A stretch of 64,000 bases of DNA from Intoshia linei (taxonomy: Eukaryota > Orthonectida > Rhopaluridae): assembly GCA_001642005.1 (NCBI GenBank), contig LWCA01000003.1, forward strand, positions 62,001-126,000, written 5' to 3'. Under the pieces are notes generated by a model. That model made no database searches. It worked only from the letters and a program-made list of their open reading frames with translations, and was not told the origin of the DNA. Position 1 is the stretch's first letter, and every line of letters starts with the position of its first letter. Below, one piece after another: positions 22,622 through 34,518 of this stretch. Position numbers and translations under genes: made by a program.

Positions 22622-25600
22622 TTAGTTGTCAAATGCAATATCTAGTATCATCATTAGAACAAAGCCATTTATCATAAATATCGATCCAATTTTGCTATTT
22701 CTACATACAAAAGTATAAAACATTAAATAATATATACCCGCCAGCAATTTCGGGAGCAATTTCGTCGAATACAACGTATATCATGGCCCCTGCCGCGAAC
22801 GCCAGAACAATGGGCAACAAGGAACTTATCGTTAAAGTGAATACAGCTCCTATTACTCCAGAAATTGGTTCCACCATTCCACTCAATTGGCCATACCTTA
22901 AATACTTAGCTGACATTTGAACGTACATATCATTGAAATTAAAATTACATGAAGGATTTATGGTTTGAAAGCCCAGCACACTTTAAAGGTAAACTAATTG
23001 CTAAACCCTCTGGAAAGTTTTGAATGGCTATTCCAACTGTCAATATTCTTAAATAAATTGCACACTATATTTGAAATATTACCTAGCTTTATTAAACGAC
23101 TCAACAGTATCAGCATTAGCAAATGAAACTCCTACAGCTAATCCTTCTAAATAACCCATATTTATTTACATTAATTTTTTGAATGATTAAATAAATGTGC
23201 AATCACATATTGATCATAATAATAACTTATCAAAATAAGATTTCAAAATAAGAAACCAAGATAGATGGCTAATTTTAAACTTTTGGGTTGTTCGGGTTCA
23301 TTTTATTAATTTGAAAGCATTTCCCGCAGTGTAATTTCCCCCACTTTTTGTTTTGTTTTGTCATTGGATCAAATAAATTATTCTTAAATTTTAAATCAAT
23401 TTTTTCTACAATATTAATTAAAATATTAGAGTTCCTTTCAATTTTACTAAAAAATAAATATCAAAATAAAAATAAAATTTTTTTACACTTTTGCATTACA
23501 TACCCGGTGGGACTACATGTCACTAAAAGTGATTTTAAATGATAATTTCTTCGCCTTTGAAATGACACGCAAAAAATGTATTTAATTTAACACAATTTTT
23601 CAATTTTATTATGTTGTTTGATAATAAACCAATATTACGATATCATAATTAAACCATTATCAAAAAGTATTCATTTGATTATTGCAAAATAAACCCATTA
23701 ATTACGTTATATATCCAAGTCAAGACTATATATATAAGTAAAATATAGAATTAATTAATTATAGATTATTGGAAAAGTAAATTGTAAATAAAAATTTATT
23801 TTATCAATAATCTACAATGTAAGACAATTTGGTTACAAGTCTTAACAAGTTTTCACTTGCGGTTCTTCATGGGATCATGAGAAGAAAATTTACAAGTGGG
23901 ATACAATACTTTTGACAGTTGACATTAAACAGCATACATCTTATTTTTCTACTACGTTGAATATATTATACATCAGTGTTATTAAGCTTTAAAAACCAGA
24001 GACCCCCATTTCAGTCAAAACTTTTGCGATCCTTAAAAATTTCAACTTCTTCTGGGTAGGCCTACAAGGTTGAGTGATTTGTAATACTAATACTATGCTT
24101 GTGATAACATTTGACATTAGGTAGCATTTCTATATTTTCCAACTACATATGAAGTATATAACACGCATAGTGTTAATTTAATAAAAAATTTTGGTGTACT
24201 ATATACGTTTTGTAGTGGCTCATATAAATGCAGAGCGAGCTCTGGATTTCCAAATCTAATTTTATTAAAATGTATTAGCGTAATGAACGTAAATCTACCA
24301 ATACTATCCACAGAATCAACACTAAAATTCGGAATTTGCATCTATGTGTTTTTTGTAAAGTATAAAAGTATGCGAAATAAAAATACTGTATACCAAAATG
24401 GAAAAAAAATGAACCACATAAAAATTGTTAGTTAGATAAGATTTTTGTAAATTTGAAGAAACAATTAATTATTAGTTTACATTAGGAGTTTCCAAACTCA
24501 ATTTGTCTACCGACCCTTTTTAGCAATATATTTTTTCAATGTACCCTTGAATAAAGTTTCGAAATCTTCATACTAATCTTTAGGAAATGTGTAGACGTTC
24601 AATGAACATATTTTTAAATTGTAGGATGATTAATTTTATTTTTTCATTTTTAATCCAATATTTGAAAAATCTTAGTTGATAATATATTAAAAATTATTTT
24701 TCAGCGGGAATCCATAGATTTCTGAGGTTGAAATTTTGCAGTTATATCAAATAGAATAAGCTATATCAGACTAACTTCTTTTTTTAATTTTAGAACCATT
24801 AATTAATTTAAATTTTTTGATTTAATAAAATAGTTTCGAAATAAAAAAAATGAATATTAAAATACTTTTTTGACTGTGAAGGCATCATTTATTCAGATTT
24901 AAATTTTTTGTGTGTGTTTGTTAACAGGATACAATTGTACCATCTGTAATTTTTTTAAATTCTAGGGCTGTTTTCATTTAAAAAAATGGTAATCTGGGGG
25001 TTTGATCGTGAAAATTATCTTTTTTGAGGTTTCCATTTATGATAATGTTTATTATTTTAAAAACTATCCCAGAATTTATCTTTAAAAACATTTTAGGATT
25101 GGTAAATTTTGATTTTTAGTAAAAACTTTTGAATGATTCATATATAAACCATTCGATTATTATGAATAATGCATATATGAATCATTGGATGTGAAACCGA
25201 AAAGTAGTAAATTCTAAAACTACTAAAAATTATATGAAATACCTTCCAATTTTAAAAAAAAGTAACTAAACCTTTTTAAAATGTAAATCATTATAATCGT
25301 AGACCGCGACGGATTAGCCGAAACTTCTCAAACGGACCCGGTGATAAACGTGAAGAAAATAAGTAAGTCCAAAAAGTTAAATATGTAAAATAAAAAATAA
25401 AAAATAAAAAATTAATACACATTATTTTTATATACCTGGAATATTGTGAGCAAAAATGGCACAGATCATTAAAAAAAATTTTTTCTTGATAAAAAATGGT
25501 GATTTATCAGACTGTAACTCAGGTTTATGCTGATGTGATTGTTTTTTTCTATTTATTAAATTTTTGTTTTTTGAAATTAGAGTCGGTTTAGGTTTTGTGA

Positions 25601-26153
25601 TAGTTATATTGGCCAAAATCTAAATTATCCAAAATTTATAAAAAAACACAATCAATACCTGGTAATTTGAAAGATATACATCTGTCAAATAAATAAACAC
25701 AACACCAAAAATAAATCCCAATGAAACGGGTACATATGGACAATTCTTAAAATACTGTTGTTTAGCTATTTCAACAGCCGGAACCAATAATGACCAAATT
25801 GAAGCAGATATCATTACCTAATCAATTTTACAATAAAATTAAAAAATATATATTGGTAGACGTAACATGATAAGGATTCAATCCTACATCAACTACACTA
25901 GGTGTTATGTAATTTACAGAAAATTGAGACTGCAGTTTAATAACCAAACTGAAGAAAAATATAAAATTACTCCCGCCGAAAATCCAAGACTTGCATCCAG
26001 GAATTTCTAATAATTGCTACTTTATAAATACTATATAATTGAAACCTTATCATTATTAATAAAGTATACAAGACTAGAACCTAGAGCAGTGACAAACCAC
26101 GTTAATAGTGTTCCTAAAAACGCTTGGTATATGTGATTTCCATTACTGATCAT
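22622..26153 (-). CDS. SLC39A11: zinc transporter ZIP11 (SLC39A11)
   Basis: ZIP family transporters move Zn2+ into the cytosol; ZIP11 belongs to the GufA subfamily and is reported on Golgi and nuclear membranes. Eight exons give 295 aa: 26153-26046, 26006-25971, 25817-25659, 25619-25436, 23146-23083, 23047-22949, 22896-22738 and 22700-22622. Visible landmarks are 'QAFLGTLLTWFVTALGSSLV' (TM1), 'SLGFSAG' plus 'VMISASIWSLLVPAVE' (TM2), a Lys/His-rich cytosolic loop with 'HQHKPE', the metal-site helix 'AHNIPEGLAVGVSFA' (TM4), 'QNFPEGLAISLPL' (TM5), and 'YGQLSGMVEP' plus 'FAAGAMIYVVFDEIAPE'. The His, Asn, Glu and Pro residues of the TM4/TM5 metal motifs are intact. The TM4 motif HNIP|EGL is interrupted by a 2.3-kb intron. 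The C-terminus '..LMMILDIAFDN' has the family's normal end. Confidence 0.93.
23147..25435. other. long ZIP11 intron with repeat fragments
   Basis: This 2,289-nt intron is about 60 times the usual length here. It contains fragments shared with the 11.4-kb and 29-kb repeats (for example near 24680-24760). An open frame on the minus strand (24341-24117) looks protein-like but has no splice context or recognised homology. Confidence 0.55.
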
Positions 26154-26777
26154 TTTGAGATATCATGCATACTCGTTTTATACACTTTACACGTAATTGT
26201 TTACTCTTTAATGGTAACGAATCAGAGAAAGAATCTCCATGACTTAACTACAAGTTTATTTCAACATTGGTATGTGGAAATTATTTTCAACAGACCCTCT
26301 ATCCAATTTTAAATACTCTCTCGGAAAATCCACAGATAAAGATATATTTACCACTTATGCTAATTTTTATGTATGCGAATGTAAAGAAAAGGTAATTTAT
26401 GTGATTCATTTTCTACTCTTTTGTAACGTTTAGTCAGTTGAAAAGTACTTTTTAAGGTACCTAGCGTTTGGAAATATAAATAATACAACTATGTCATTTT
26501 TTAATAATAACAACGAATTTTTTAGTGTTTTTTAAGTGTGTATTCATTGGGTTTTTGATCCGCTAGTCCAATTGTAAATGATAAATAAAATGATATGCTG
26601 ACAAAATGAATATATTTGGGTTAGTTCATGGGACAAAAAACTAGTTAATACTCTGGTATAGATCTTTTAGAATTTCATCGTGTTCAAAAATCAAAAAAGA
26701 ATATAATAAAAAAAACTTTTGTGTATTGTGCCCTATCACTATTTATTTCATTACAAAACTAATTTATTATTATTTAG
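26154..26777. other. divergent intergenic region and unresolved SCYL1 5' end
   Basis: This lies between the ZIP11 start (minus) and the first secure SCYL1 exon (plus). Candidate SCYL1 first-exon ATGs occur at 26491 and 26606. The second opens a short frame containing 'GLVHGTKN', loosely like the glycine-loop region of SCYL proteins, but neither joins cleanly in frame to exon 26778. The region probably holds promoters for both genes. Confidence 0.35.
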
Positions 26778-29700
26778 AAAACTGGGCAAGATTTTACTGC
26801 TTTTGTTTATGAGGGAATCAATAAATCTGTACAATTAAAATTATTACTTTAATAATTATTTAGTCTGGAATTCATGCACTCTGTAAAATTAGATCAATGA
26901 GATACCCAGGAATTGTTCAATATGTCGACTCTTTGGATGTAATTTTTTCAATTATTTTTGTATTTTAAAAATAGAAAATTTAAATCTTTTAGACCAAAGA
27001 TGCTCTGTATATAATCACGGAAAAATGTGTTCCTCTTTATACATTTAAAAATGAAGCAACTGCTTATTGTTTAGAAAATGATGTGTGTATATTGGGATTT
27101 TACGATATAATGGTAAATATAAGGATTTGTAAAATAATGGAATTATGTTGACCATTATTATTACAATTTAATGTGAATTATAACGAGCTCTGTGGATATT
27201 GAGATGTACATTAAATTCAAATTTATATATTACCATTCACAAATATGCAAATAACGTTTTAAATGTAATCATCATCATTTTTTTATCTAGTAGAGCTTAT
27301 CTAATCCGATCTACTGTAATATGTACCGGCTATAATCTCAAATATTTTCATGGACCAAATTTTTTTAATTCGACTTCTAGATAGATAAGAAACGTTTTGG
27401 CGACCCTGTTTTGGTTTATTCATTAAATAAGTAATAAGTAACTACATTATACATTATAAATAAATAATATATTATCTTTAATTGTCAATTGATTTAGAAT
27501 ACCATCGAGTTTTTGCATAATGAATGTTCTCTTATTCATGGTAATTTTTTACACTAACTTAAAATGTTAATTTAAGTGGAGAACATAATCTATTTAACAA
27601 TTTTTTTTAAAGCTAATGAAGTTATGGGCCAGATGGCTCACAGGAAAATTTTCCATTTGTTTTCTAATTCAAAGAATAATATGTATAAAATGAAAAAAAT
27701 CTATTTAAAAGAAATTTTTATATGGGTTTACATTAAATATATCTTTTAGTAAAAATTTCAATAGTGATAAAAAAAATATATAATACTATACCAATTAGTG
27801 TATACCAGTAATATATCATAAATATATATAAACAATATATATACTAATAATATATAATATATACAATAATATAATAGTATATACCAATTAGAGCCCAGCA
27901 AGTTTTCATTATCTAAATCAGGGTGATCCAAAGCATGAGAAATTGTTTAGTAATATATTTTGTAAACATTGATTTACATAAATATTATAATTACCAATTA
28001 CCGTTAATTTAAATTTTTTAGAAATAATTCTGACTTTTTGGACTTATACTTGCCTTTGGACTATATTTTTTAATGTTGTGGCCCGTGAAATTTGTAAAAT
28101 TTATTTTTTGGCCTTCACTCATCATTTATTTGGAGTTCAAACGTTGCAACACCCTGATCTAAATCTTTGCTGTTTTGTTGGACTTTATGAAATTTTAGAG
28201 TAAAATTTATCTGGAAATAGGAAACAAGTTGTATAATTATATAACGATATACATGATTATTTCGATATAACTTTTAATATTCGGTCCATACTTAGGGGGT
28301 AAGTATTAGATTTTACGATGCGACGATTTTCTTTTAATTATTCGACTATCACTCCATAAAAATGATTGGGTCACACTGTTGTATATTTATATGTATATGT
28401 ATTTATCCGAGGGAACAATCAAAACAATGTACCAGGTTTTAGATCAGTGGCTCCCGATTGGAGGTCCATGAACCCCACGGGTCCAAAACTATGTTTCTTG
28501 GGTCCGTGAAATTCAAATAAAATATAAAAATATTTTTTTCAACTTTTGTTTAATTTTAGAATTTTTAATATTTATTACAGAGTGTCCAGATGTTGTGAAT
28601 TTACTCTAAAGCTAGACGACCGCTATATTATCATTTCAAAAATCCCCCTATTAATCCCACCATTAATAAAATTTAATAAAAAATACCATTTAAAACACTC
28701 AGGGAAAAACTTTTACTGATATTTTTTTGAAAAACACGATTTTACCAAATCTTGGAAGAAAAAACCTTTAATTTTTTGATAAATGTTATATATTTCATGT
28801 TTCCTTTGGGGTCCAAAAAAATAAATATTTTGAAATGAGGCTATACTGTTTGAATCTGGAACCATTGGTTTAGATCAATGTTTCCCAATCTTTTTTATGT
28901 TAGGTCCTACTTTTAATCTTAAAAAAATCTCAAGCCCCACTGAAAAAAAATTTGCCCCAATGGCCAAATTTTTTGCTTCTGATACAACAGTTTATTCACA
29001 AAAAATTATTAATTCAATGGTTACCTTTTATTAAAAACTAATGTTCTAATAAATTCGAAATGGAAAGCTATTGTTGTCGAAATTCGAGCGAATTATAATA
29101 AAATAGATTAACTGTATAATGTTTTTTTTAAATTCTAGAACTTTTTTCATTTTTTAAAAAAAGGTTAATATGAGGTTTTAATTGTGAAAATTGAATTTTT
29201 CGGGGTATATGATAATGCTTGTGATTTTAAAAACTATCACAGAATTTATATTTTATAAACTCTGCCTTTTTTTATTTTTAAAAAAAAGGGTATTTGTGGT
29301 TGTGCCCATGAAGGTGTAAGTTTCTGAGGCTGAGATTTACGACAAGCTTAATGATTTTAAAACGCGTCCTAGATTTATGTTTTTTGAAATTTTAGGACTT
29401 TTCATTTTTTAAATACACGCCAACACAGATTTAATTTTATATAAGTAATGGATAATGATAAAAACAATAATGATGTATTTATTTTTTAGAATTAACGAGA
29501 TGATTGAGCCTGAGGATTCTTACAGTTTTTCTTAATATTAGGAACTAATGTAAGCTTTAATTGTAGATCTTGTTTTGAAATTTCAAGTCAAGAGCATTAG
29601 AGATGTTAAAAATAAAATAATACATTAAATGCCTAGGGCTATGTAACACTACGCATCGTTTGTGAATTTTTTTATTGCTTATTTTTCATTTTCGAGTGGC

Positions 29701-32159
29701 CTTGAGCTAGGTAGGTTTGGCTATGCTAATATTGTTTGAATTTTGTGAGTTTGAATTAAATTAATAAGTTTTATATACAGATATTAATTTGACCGCTACT
29801 TTCCAGTTTTTAATGGTGAGTAAAATTAAAAATGATGTGTAAAATCTTTATTTATGGAACGATGGTTTAAAACAGGCATTCTTAACCTTTTTTGAACCAT
29901 CCTCAGATTAAAAAAATTAATCTAAAGTTTTCATAATCCTATAAATTCGTAATATTTTCCATGCCCCACCAAGTTTCCAATGTCCTATCAAAAATTTCGT
30001 CATGCCTACGGTTGAGAAACGCTGGTTTAAATGGAGTTCTAGGTTCAAAAGAAATTACATTATATAACTGAATTTTATCTTAATTGGCTAATATTGTATT
30101 TCATACATTTAGGCTATATAAACCCTCTGAGTGTTGTAATAGTAGATCAATACAAGTTCAAGCTGTGTGGATTTGACTACAGTCGCCCTAAAGAACAATC
30201 ACAAAGTAAAATTAGTGGATATCATCCCGTTTCAGATATATTTAATGTAAATAATTATGAAAATTTATTGTTTGGGGATATTATGCTCAACAAACACCTT
30301 TTACTGTATTCTGCTTCAAAGTTTATAAAATTACATTTAAACGTTAATAATCTAAAAATTGCCAATTTTATTAAAGGAGACAGTGTTGATAGGGTATGGA
30401 TTCAGATTTTATGAGTTTATTTTATTTTATCAACAGGTAGCGAGAATAATTCAATACATCCAAAGAACTTTAACAACATCCTATTTGTCTGTGGAATATG
30501 CAACTGAAATGGAACAAAAAATTTCAAAATTATTCATGTGCAATTATGAATCTTGTCCAAATTCAGTGGGCATACCCATCATAGACATTTCTAAGACCTG
30601 CGACCAATTTCAAGTTTTAGATTACCTAACTAAAAATGCATTTTTTGATCACGTTACCGAAAATTTTGATATTTTACCGTCTAATTTTCTAAAATATAAA
30701 ATTCTTAAAATTATTGAATTAGAAATCAAGTTTAATGCTTCTTCAATGTACCTTATCAAGTGTTTCTACAAGGTAAAAATGTTTATTGTGTTTTTGATAC
30801 AATTTAGATTATGAATCTTGAATTTTCAGATTTTGAATATACTAGCCAAGTTTTACCTATTTTAACCAAAATATTTCACATGTCAGATCGTATTATTCGA
30901 GTTGAATTGTTAGATCATGTTGAATTTTATTTTCCATTTATTTTATCATAATGTAGTTACTACACTGTAATGTGGGATATACGTCGAATAATATATATTT
31001 TAACAAAAATATTGTACCTCATCTTTTTCAAGGATTTAAGGATTCAAACAGTACTATACGAGAAAAAACTATATTTGTAAATGTTTTAAATGCAATTTCT
31101 TTACTCTTAATTAGCTAGATTAATTTAATTAATATTTATTTAATTAACTTAATTTCTTAATCTAGGTAGCTACCAAATTGGTCACACACTATGATTATCC
31201 CAATTTAAACGATAAATTTTTCAAATATCTTATTGGTCCTCTTTTAAAAGACCCAGATGTAATTAGTTTTATATTAAAAATATCCGTGTTTAGGTTAACA
31301 TACGACGAAACACATTAGTTTCTATCAGATACGTTGCTTCCAATGTGGATGCAAGTGTAATTATTTTTATAAAAATTCCAATTGTATATTTTATTAGTTG
31401 AGATCAAAAGTACTGGCACCCATCTTACTTTCGAAATTAGACGATGACCAACCGACAGTCGTACTGGCGGCGATATCTGCAATTTTAGAATTAGTTGAAC
31501 TTTTTTCTGTTAATCATTTGGCAACCCGTATCATACCTGGCTTATCACCATTGTTAATTAATCCCAACCTTGAAGTGAGAAATAATAGTTTTAAAGTGGT
31601 AAATCAAATAATTCAAGTACTGGAAGGCTTTTCTAAAAATCCTGCGAAACTTGTCGATTGGAGTAATGTACAATTTATAATATTTAATAATAAACTAGAT
31701 AAACAGTCAAACGTGCATTCAGGTGTTATTAACCCTAGTTGGTCTAAATGGGCACTTGATAGTGTTATGAAAATCAATGAAAAATTGTCCACCACGTTTA
31801 CGTCGAACAAGCATAACAGAAATACCGAATCAGAAGAATCAGAACCAAAAAAAGATATAAATCTTGGTGCAAATGATTTACCCGATTCTCTTGAAAAACA
31901 AAATTATATAAAAACAAAATTTAACCCACCTCCATCAACTGAAAATACGCACGAAAAAAAGAATATTAAATTAACATTAAAAAAGAAATATGCAAATATT
32001 CCGGAAGACGAAATTAAAATTGATGACTTTTGTCCAGAAATTAATGAAATTGATCAGAAATGGCCCACCTTTTCTATCGATTCGATAGATAATTATCAAA
32101 AAAATATCACTAAATCAAACGGAAAAGACAAAGAAATGGAATGGGGTAGAGAATGGTGA
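26778..32159 (+). CDS. SCYL1: SCYL1/NTKL-type pseudokinase with HEAT repeats (5' end unresolved)
   Basis: SCYL1 is a catalytically inactive kinase-like protein that acts with COPI in Golgi-ER traffic. Exons 26778-26828, 26864-26938, 26993-27112, 27498-27540, 30113-30393, 30437-30772, 30808-30918, 30957-31076, 31166-31258, 31294-31356 and 31398-32159 form 684 codons plus stop in one frame. The kinase-like part has 'FTAFVYEG', 'IRSMRYPGIVQYVDSLD', 'ALYIITEKCVPL' and 'FLHNECSLIHGYINPLSVVIVD'. The HRD motif is replaced by IHGYIN and DFG by GFD, as expected of SCYL proteins. The HEAT part has 'VLPILTKIF', 'IVPHLFQGFKDSNSTIREKT', 'LLKDPDVNIRRNTLVSI' and 'IIPGLSPLLINPNLEVR'. The C-terminal tail is Lys/Glu/Asn-rich. 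A 2.57-kb intron splits the catalytic-loop His from the next Gly. N-terminal exons are not resolved. Confidence 0.85.
28437..28875. mobile_element. hAT-like MITE, 423 bp, with TSD
   Basis: The element 28445-28867 begins 'cagtggctccc' and ends 'ggaaccattg'. The flanks are ttttagat and gtttagat (7/8). Internal sequence matches the 17519 element ('ccagatgttgtgaat', 'ctagacgaccgctatatta'). Confidence 0.75.
29865..30032. mobile_element. short hAT-like MITE, 152 bp, with TSD
   Basis: The element 29873-30024 begins 'caggcattcttaacc' and ends 'ggttgagaaacgctg' (inverted, imperfect). The flanks are gtttaaaa and gtttaaat (7/8). It ends 80 bp before the next SCYL1 exon acceptor. Confidence 0.7.
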
Positions 32160-32467
32160 AATTTATAATATTTTAATAAACATTTATAAAAAACTATTCA
32201 TTACGGCATAATATAGTGCGGCAATATCTGAGTGGTCCGATATTTTAAAAAACGGCCAAACAATCTAAAATATTAAATTCAAAAAAATAAGATTACACTG
32301 ATAGTTTTTTCTTTTACATCTGGCTTTTTTATGCTTTAAAAATGCCCAAAAATGTAGTCTTCCTCAATTAATAATGATTTGATAATATTTACCCAGTTGT
32401 GAATAATAAAAGACTTAAAAATATCAATAATTTTTCTAGAAAATTATCAAATGTATTAGGGAATAAT
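32160..32467. other. convergent 3' region of SCYL1 and EYA
   Basis: About 308 bp lie between the two stops. AATAAA-like sequences are present on both strands and I see no gene. Confidence 0.5.
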
Positions 32468-34518
32468 TTAGTTTTGTCTGGACAACTTAAAAATCTCAAT
32501 GGATATATGTAACCCATAAATATTGAGAAATTCGGCCGATAAAAGTAGAGAATAAAAAAATTAATACCGTTTTACTCACGACTTCTTCGTTCTTTTGCGA
32601 TCCTACTACAACGATATTTATATCATTGGCGTACTTTGCTTTTATTCTTTCATAACATGATTCAATATCTAAAATAAATTGATTAACTTAGTTTTGTATA
32701 AATTTACTTGATTTGTGATAGCTGTAAATGTTATCAATATCAAAATAATTTGCCAAATCATGTACCATAATTTTTGATAGTATTGGAATTAGTTTGTCTG
32801 AAGTAATGGCAATGTTTACGCAATTTTTTCTATGTATGAAATATATAGATATGAATTGTAAATTACCTTTTCTTTATAAGAGAAATTGATTTTTTCATGG
32901 TGCTCAACCTGGTAATAAAATTTTGAAATCAAAGTTTTTAATTGGTTTTCTTTGACTATTCTTGAAATAAAGGGATACTCAGAATCTTGTATTTTTAGAT
33001 GTGGAAAAGAAATTTTGGTCCGATTAGAAGACGGCTACGTGGTCATCAGGGCCATTGAGAGCCAGCAGTAGGCCAGGGCCAGATAGAAATTGTAGGCCCT
33101 TATATAAAAATTTATGACTGGACCCACAAAGGTTAAAATTGACGTCAAATTTTTAATATATCATGATATTTTTGCCCGGTCGAGTTATTTATAATAAAAA
33201 ATTAATAATAAATTATTTTCGACAACCACGATAAGCATTTTTCTACCATTACCTGATTTAGAATATTGGACCCGTCATATGAACCCTAACTCATTTTACA
33301 TTCCCTGGTTGGATGTATATCATTATTTGCTTAGGGCCATTATTTAAAAAATATATATTTACCACAATTCTAGATATTCATCCATCTGGGCCATTGTTTG
33401 TAACCAATTTGTGTATTCATTATTTGTAAAAAAATCTATTGATAAACTAAATATTTAGCCATATGAAAAAGAAACCTTGAGGATTAGATATAAAATTTTG
33501 ATACTTATTTTTAATATTCATATATCTGAGAGACAATTTTTTCATAAAATCAACACCATTTTTTGAATTTAAGGGCGATTCGTTCATATTCCTCATCCTG
33601 TCTTGAAAACCATCTTGTACGAAATTGTAAGAGGAAACGTTTATTTGACTTTCGTCCATTGTTACATCATTGATATGCATGTGATTGCAATTCTAGAATT
33701 TTAACAATTAGAAAATAATGAATTTATCAAATGATAAAATTTGATGAATAAATAAATACTGATATTACCTCTAAATCATCAAGAAATAGATATGTTCTAG
33801 CTAAAGTATAAGCTATATGTTCACACTTAATCGCCATCTCTCTGCATTGCTCGATGTTCTAATGCAAATGAAATAATTTACTCAATTATAAATTTACCTT
33901 ATTAAACCTTTGAGCATATTTAGCCGACTTCATAAATTCGAGTAAAACAAAAGTGTTGTCTACATTCCATATAAAAATTTGTTTAATTTTTTCTTCTGCA
34001 CCTTCTTCCAAAAGTTCGGCTTTCAACCCAGTTTTTTCTTCAAAATTAATTAAATGTAAAAAAATGTTACCTTTTTTAAGAGTGACACTATTTTCACTGG
34101 GAGACGACGCACTATGCGTCAATTGAATATTTTCTTCGTCAGCTATTTATTTTTATGAAAAATGTAAAAATTAAAAATCTTACCCATAGATGAATGTAAG
34201 ATTTTGTATTTGATGTTGGAATCGATACTATTAGCACCTTGCGAATATTGTCGTAACAAGTATCTATCTTGTGGAATAGCGTATGGATAATTACAAATAT
34301 AATTGGGATAAAATAGAGATGCGTCTAATATATTAAAATATATCATTGAAAATCATTACTAGTATTGGTAAGCGAAAAATTTGGTTTAGATAAATACGAT
34401 AAACCGGGAACTTGATTATAATTTTGATTAGGGTTTGATAATTCTCCAATATAATTCTACATTTACCATTTTAATTGTCAAACATTAATCTAACCTCTGA
34501 TATCTTTTTAACTTTCAT
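32468..34518 (-). CDS. EYA: Eyes absent (EYA) homologue with degenerate phosphatase motifs
   Basis: EYA proteins are transcriptional co-activators of SIX factors with a HAD-type Tyr phosphatase domain. Twelve exons join in frame to 381 aa: 34518-34495, 34456-34360, 34324-34184, 34142-34071, 34037-33898, 33858-33769, 33692-33476, 33435-33363, 32908-32867, 32829-32708, 32668-32568 and 32494-32468. The N-terminal part is Tyr/Pro/Asn/Ser-rich, as in EYA transactivation regions. The EYA domain is recognisable by order: 'KQIFIWNVDNTFVLLEF', 'YTLARTYLFLDDLENC', 'HINDVT', 'NGVDFMKKLSLRY', 'KKRKNCVNIAITSDKLIPIL', 'DIDNIYS' and 'SCYERI'. Motif 1 reads W-N-V-D-N-T instead of W-D-L-D-E-T, and motif 3 reads G-S-Q-K-N-E-E instead of G-D-G-R-D-E-E, so the metal- and phosphate-binding acids are lost. 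The last exon is short and uncertain, and an upstream exon is possible. Confidence 0.82.

Larger units (their letters stand above)
27541..30112. other. long SCYL1 intron filled with hAT-like elements
   Basis: This 2,572-nt intron contains at least two elements with target-site duplications (28437-28875 and 29865-30032). A further fragment starts at 28876 with 'caatgtttcccaatc'. A microsatellite-like 'atat' stretch lies near 27780-27880. No coding exon is required here by the SCYL1 frame. Confidence 0.65.

Noticed and set aside
23157-23159. ATG that would start a shorter zinc transporter at 'MGYLEGLAVG'
   Set aside because: The frame upstream exon ends HNIP+G and joins at the following AG to restore the conserved HNIPEGLAVG metal motif, so this ATG is intronic.
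24117-24341. Protein-like minus-strand frame in the ZIP11 intron
   Set aside because: No recognised homology, no needed role in ZIP11 and no convincing splice partners; kept only as a note.
34344-34346. ATG giving an EYA N-terminus beginning 'MIYFNILDASLF'
   Set aside because: A GTAATG-ATATTAG intron removes it and joins the preceding Tyr/Pro-rich exon in frame.
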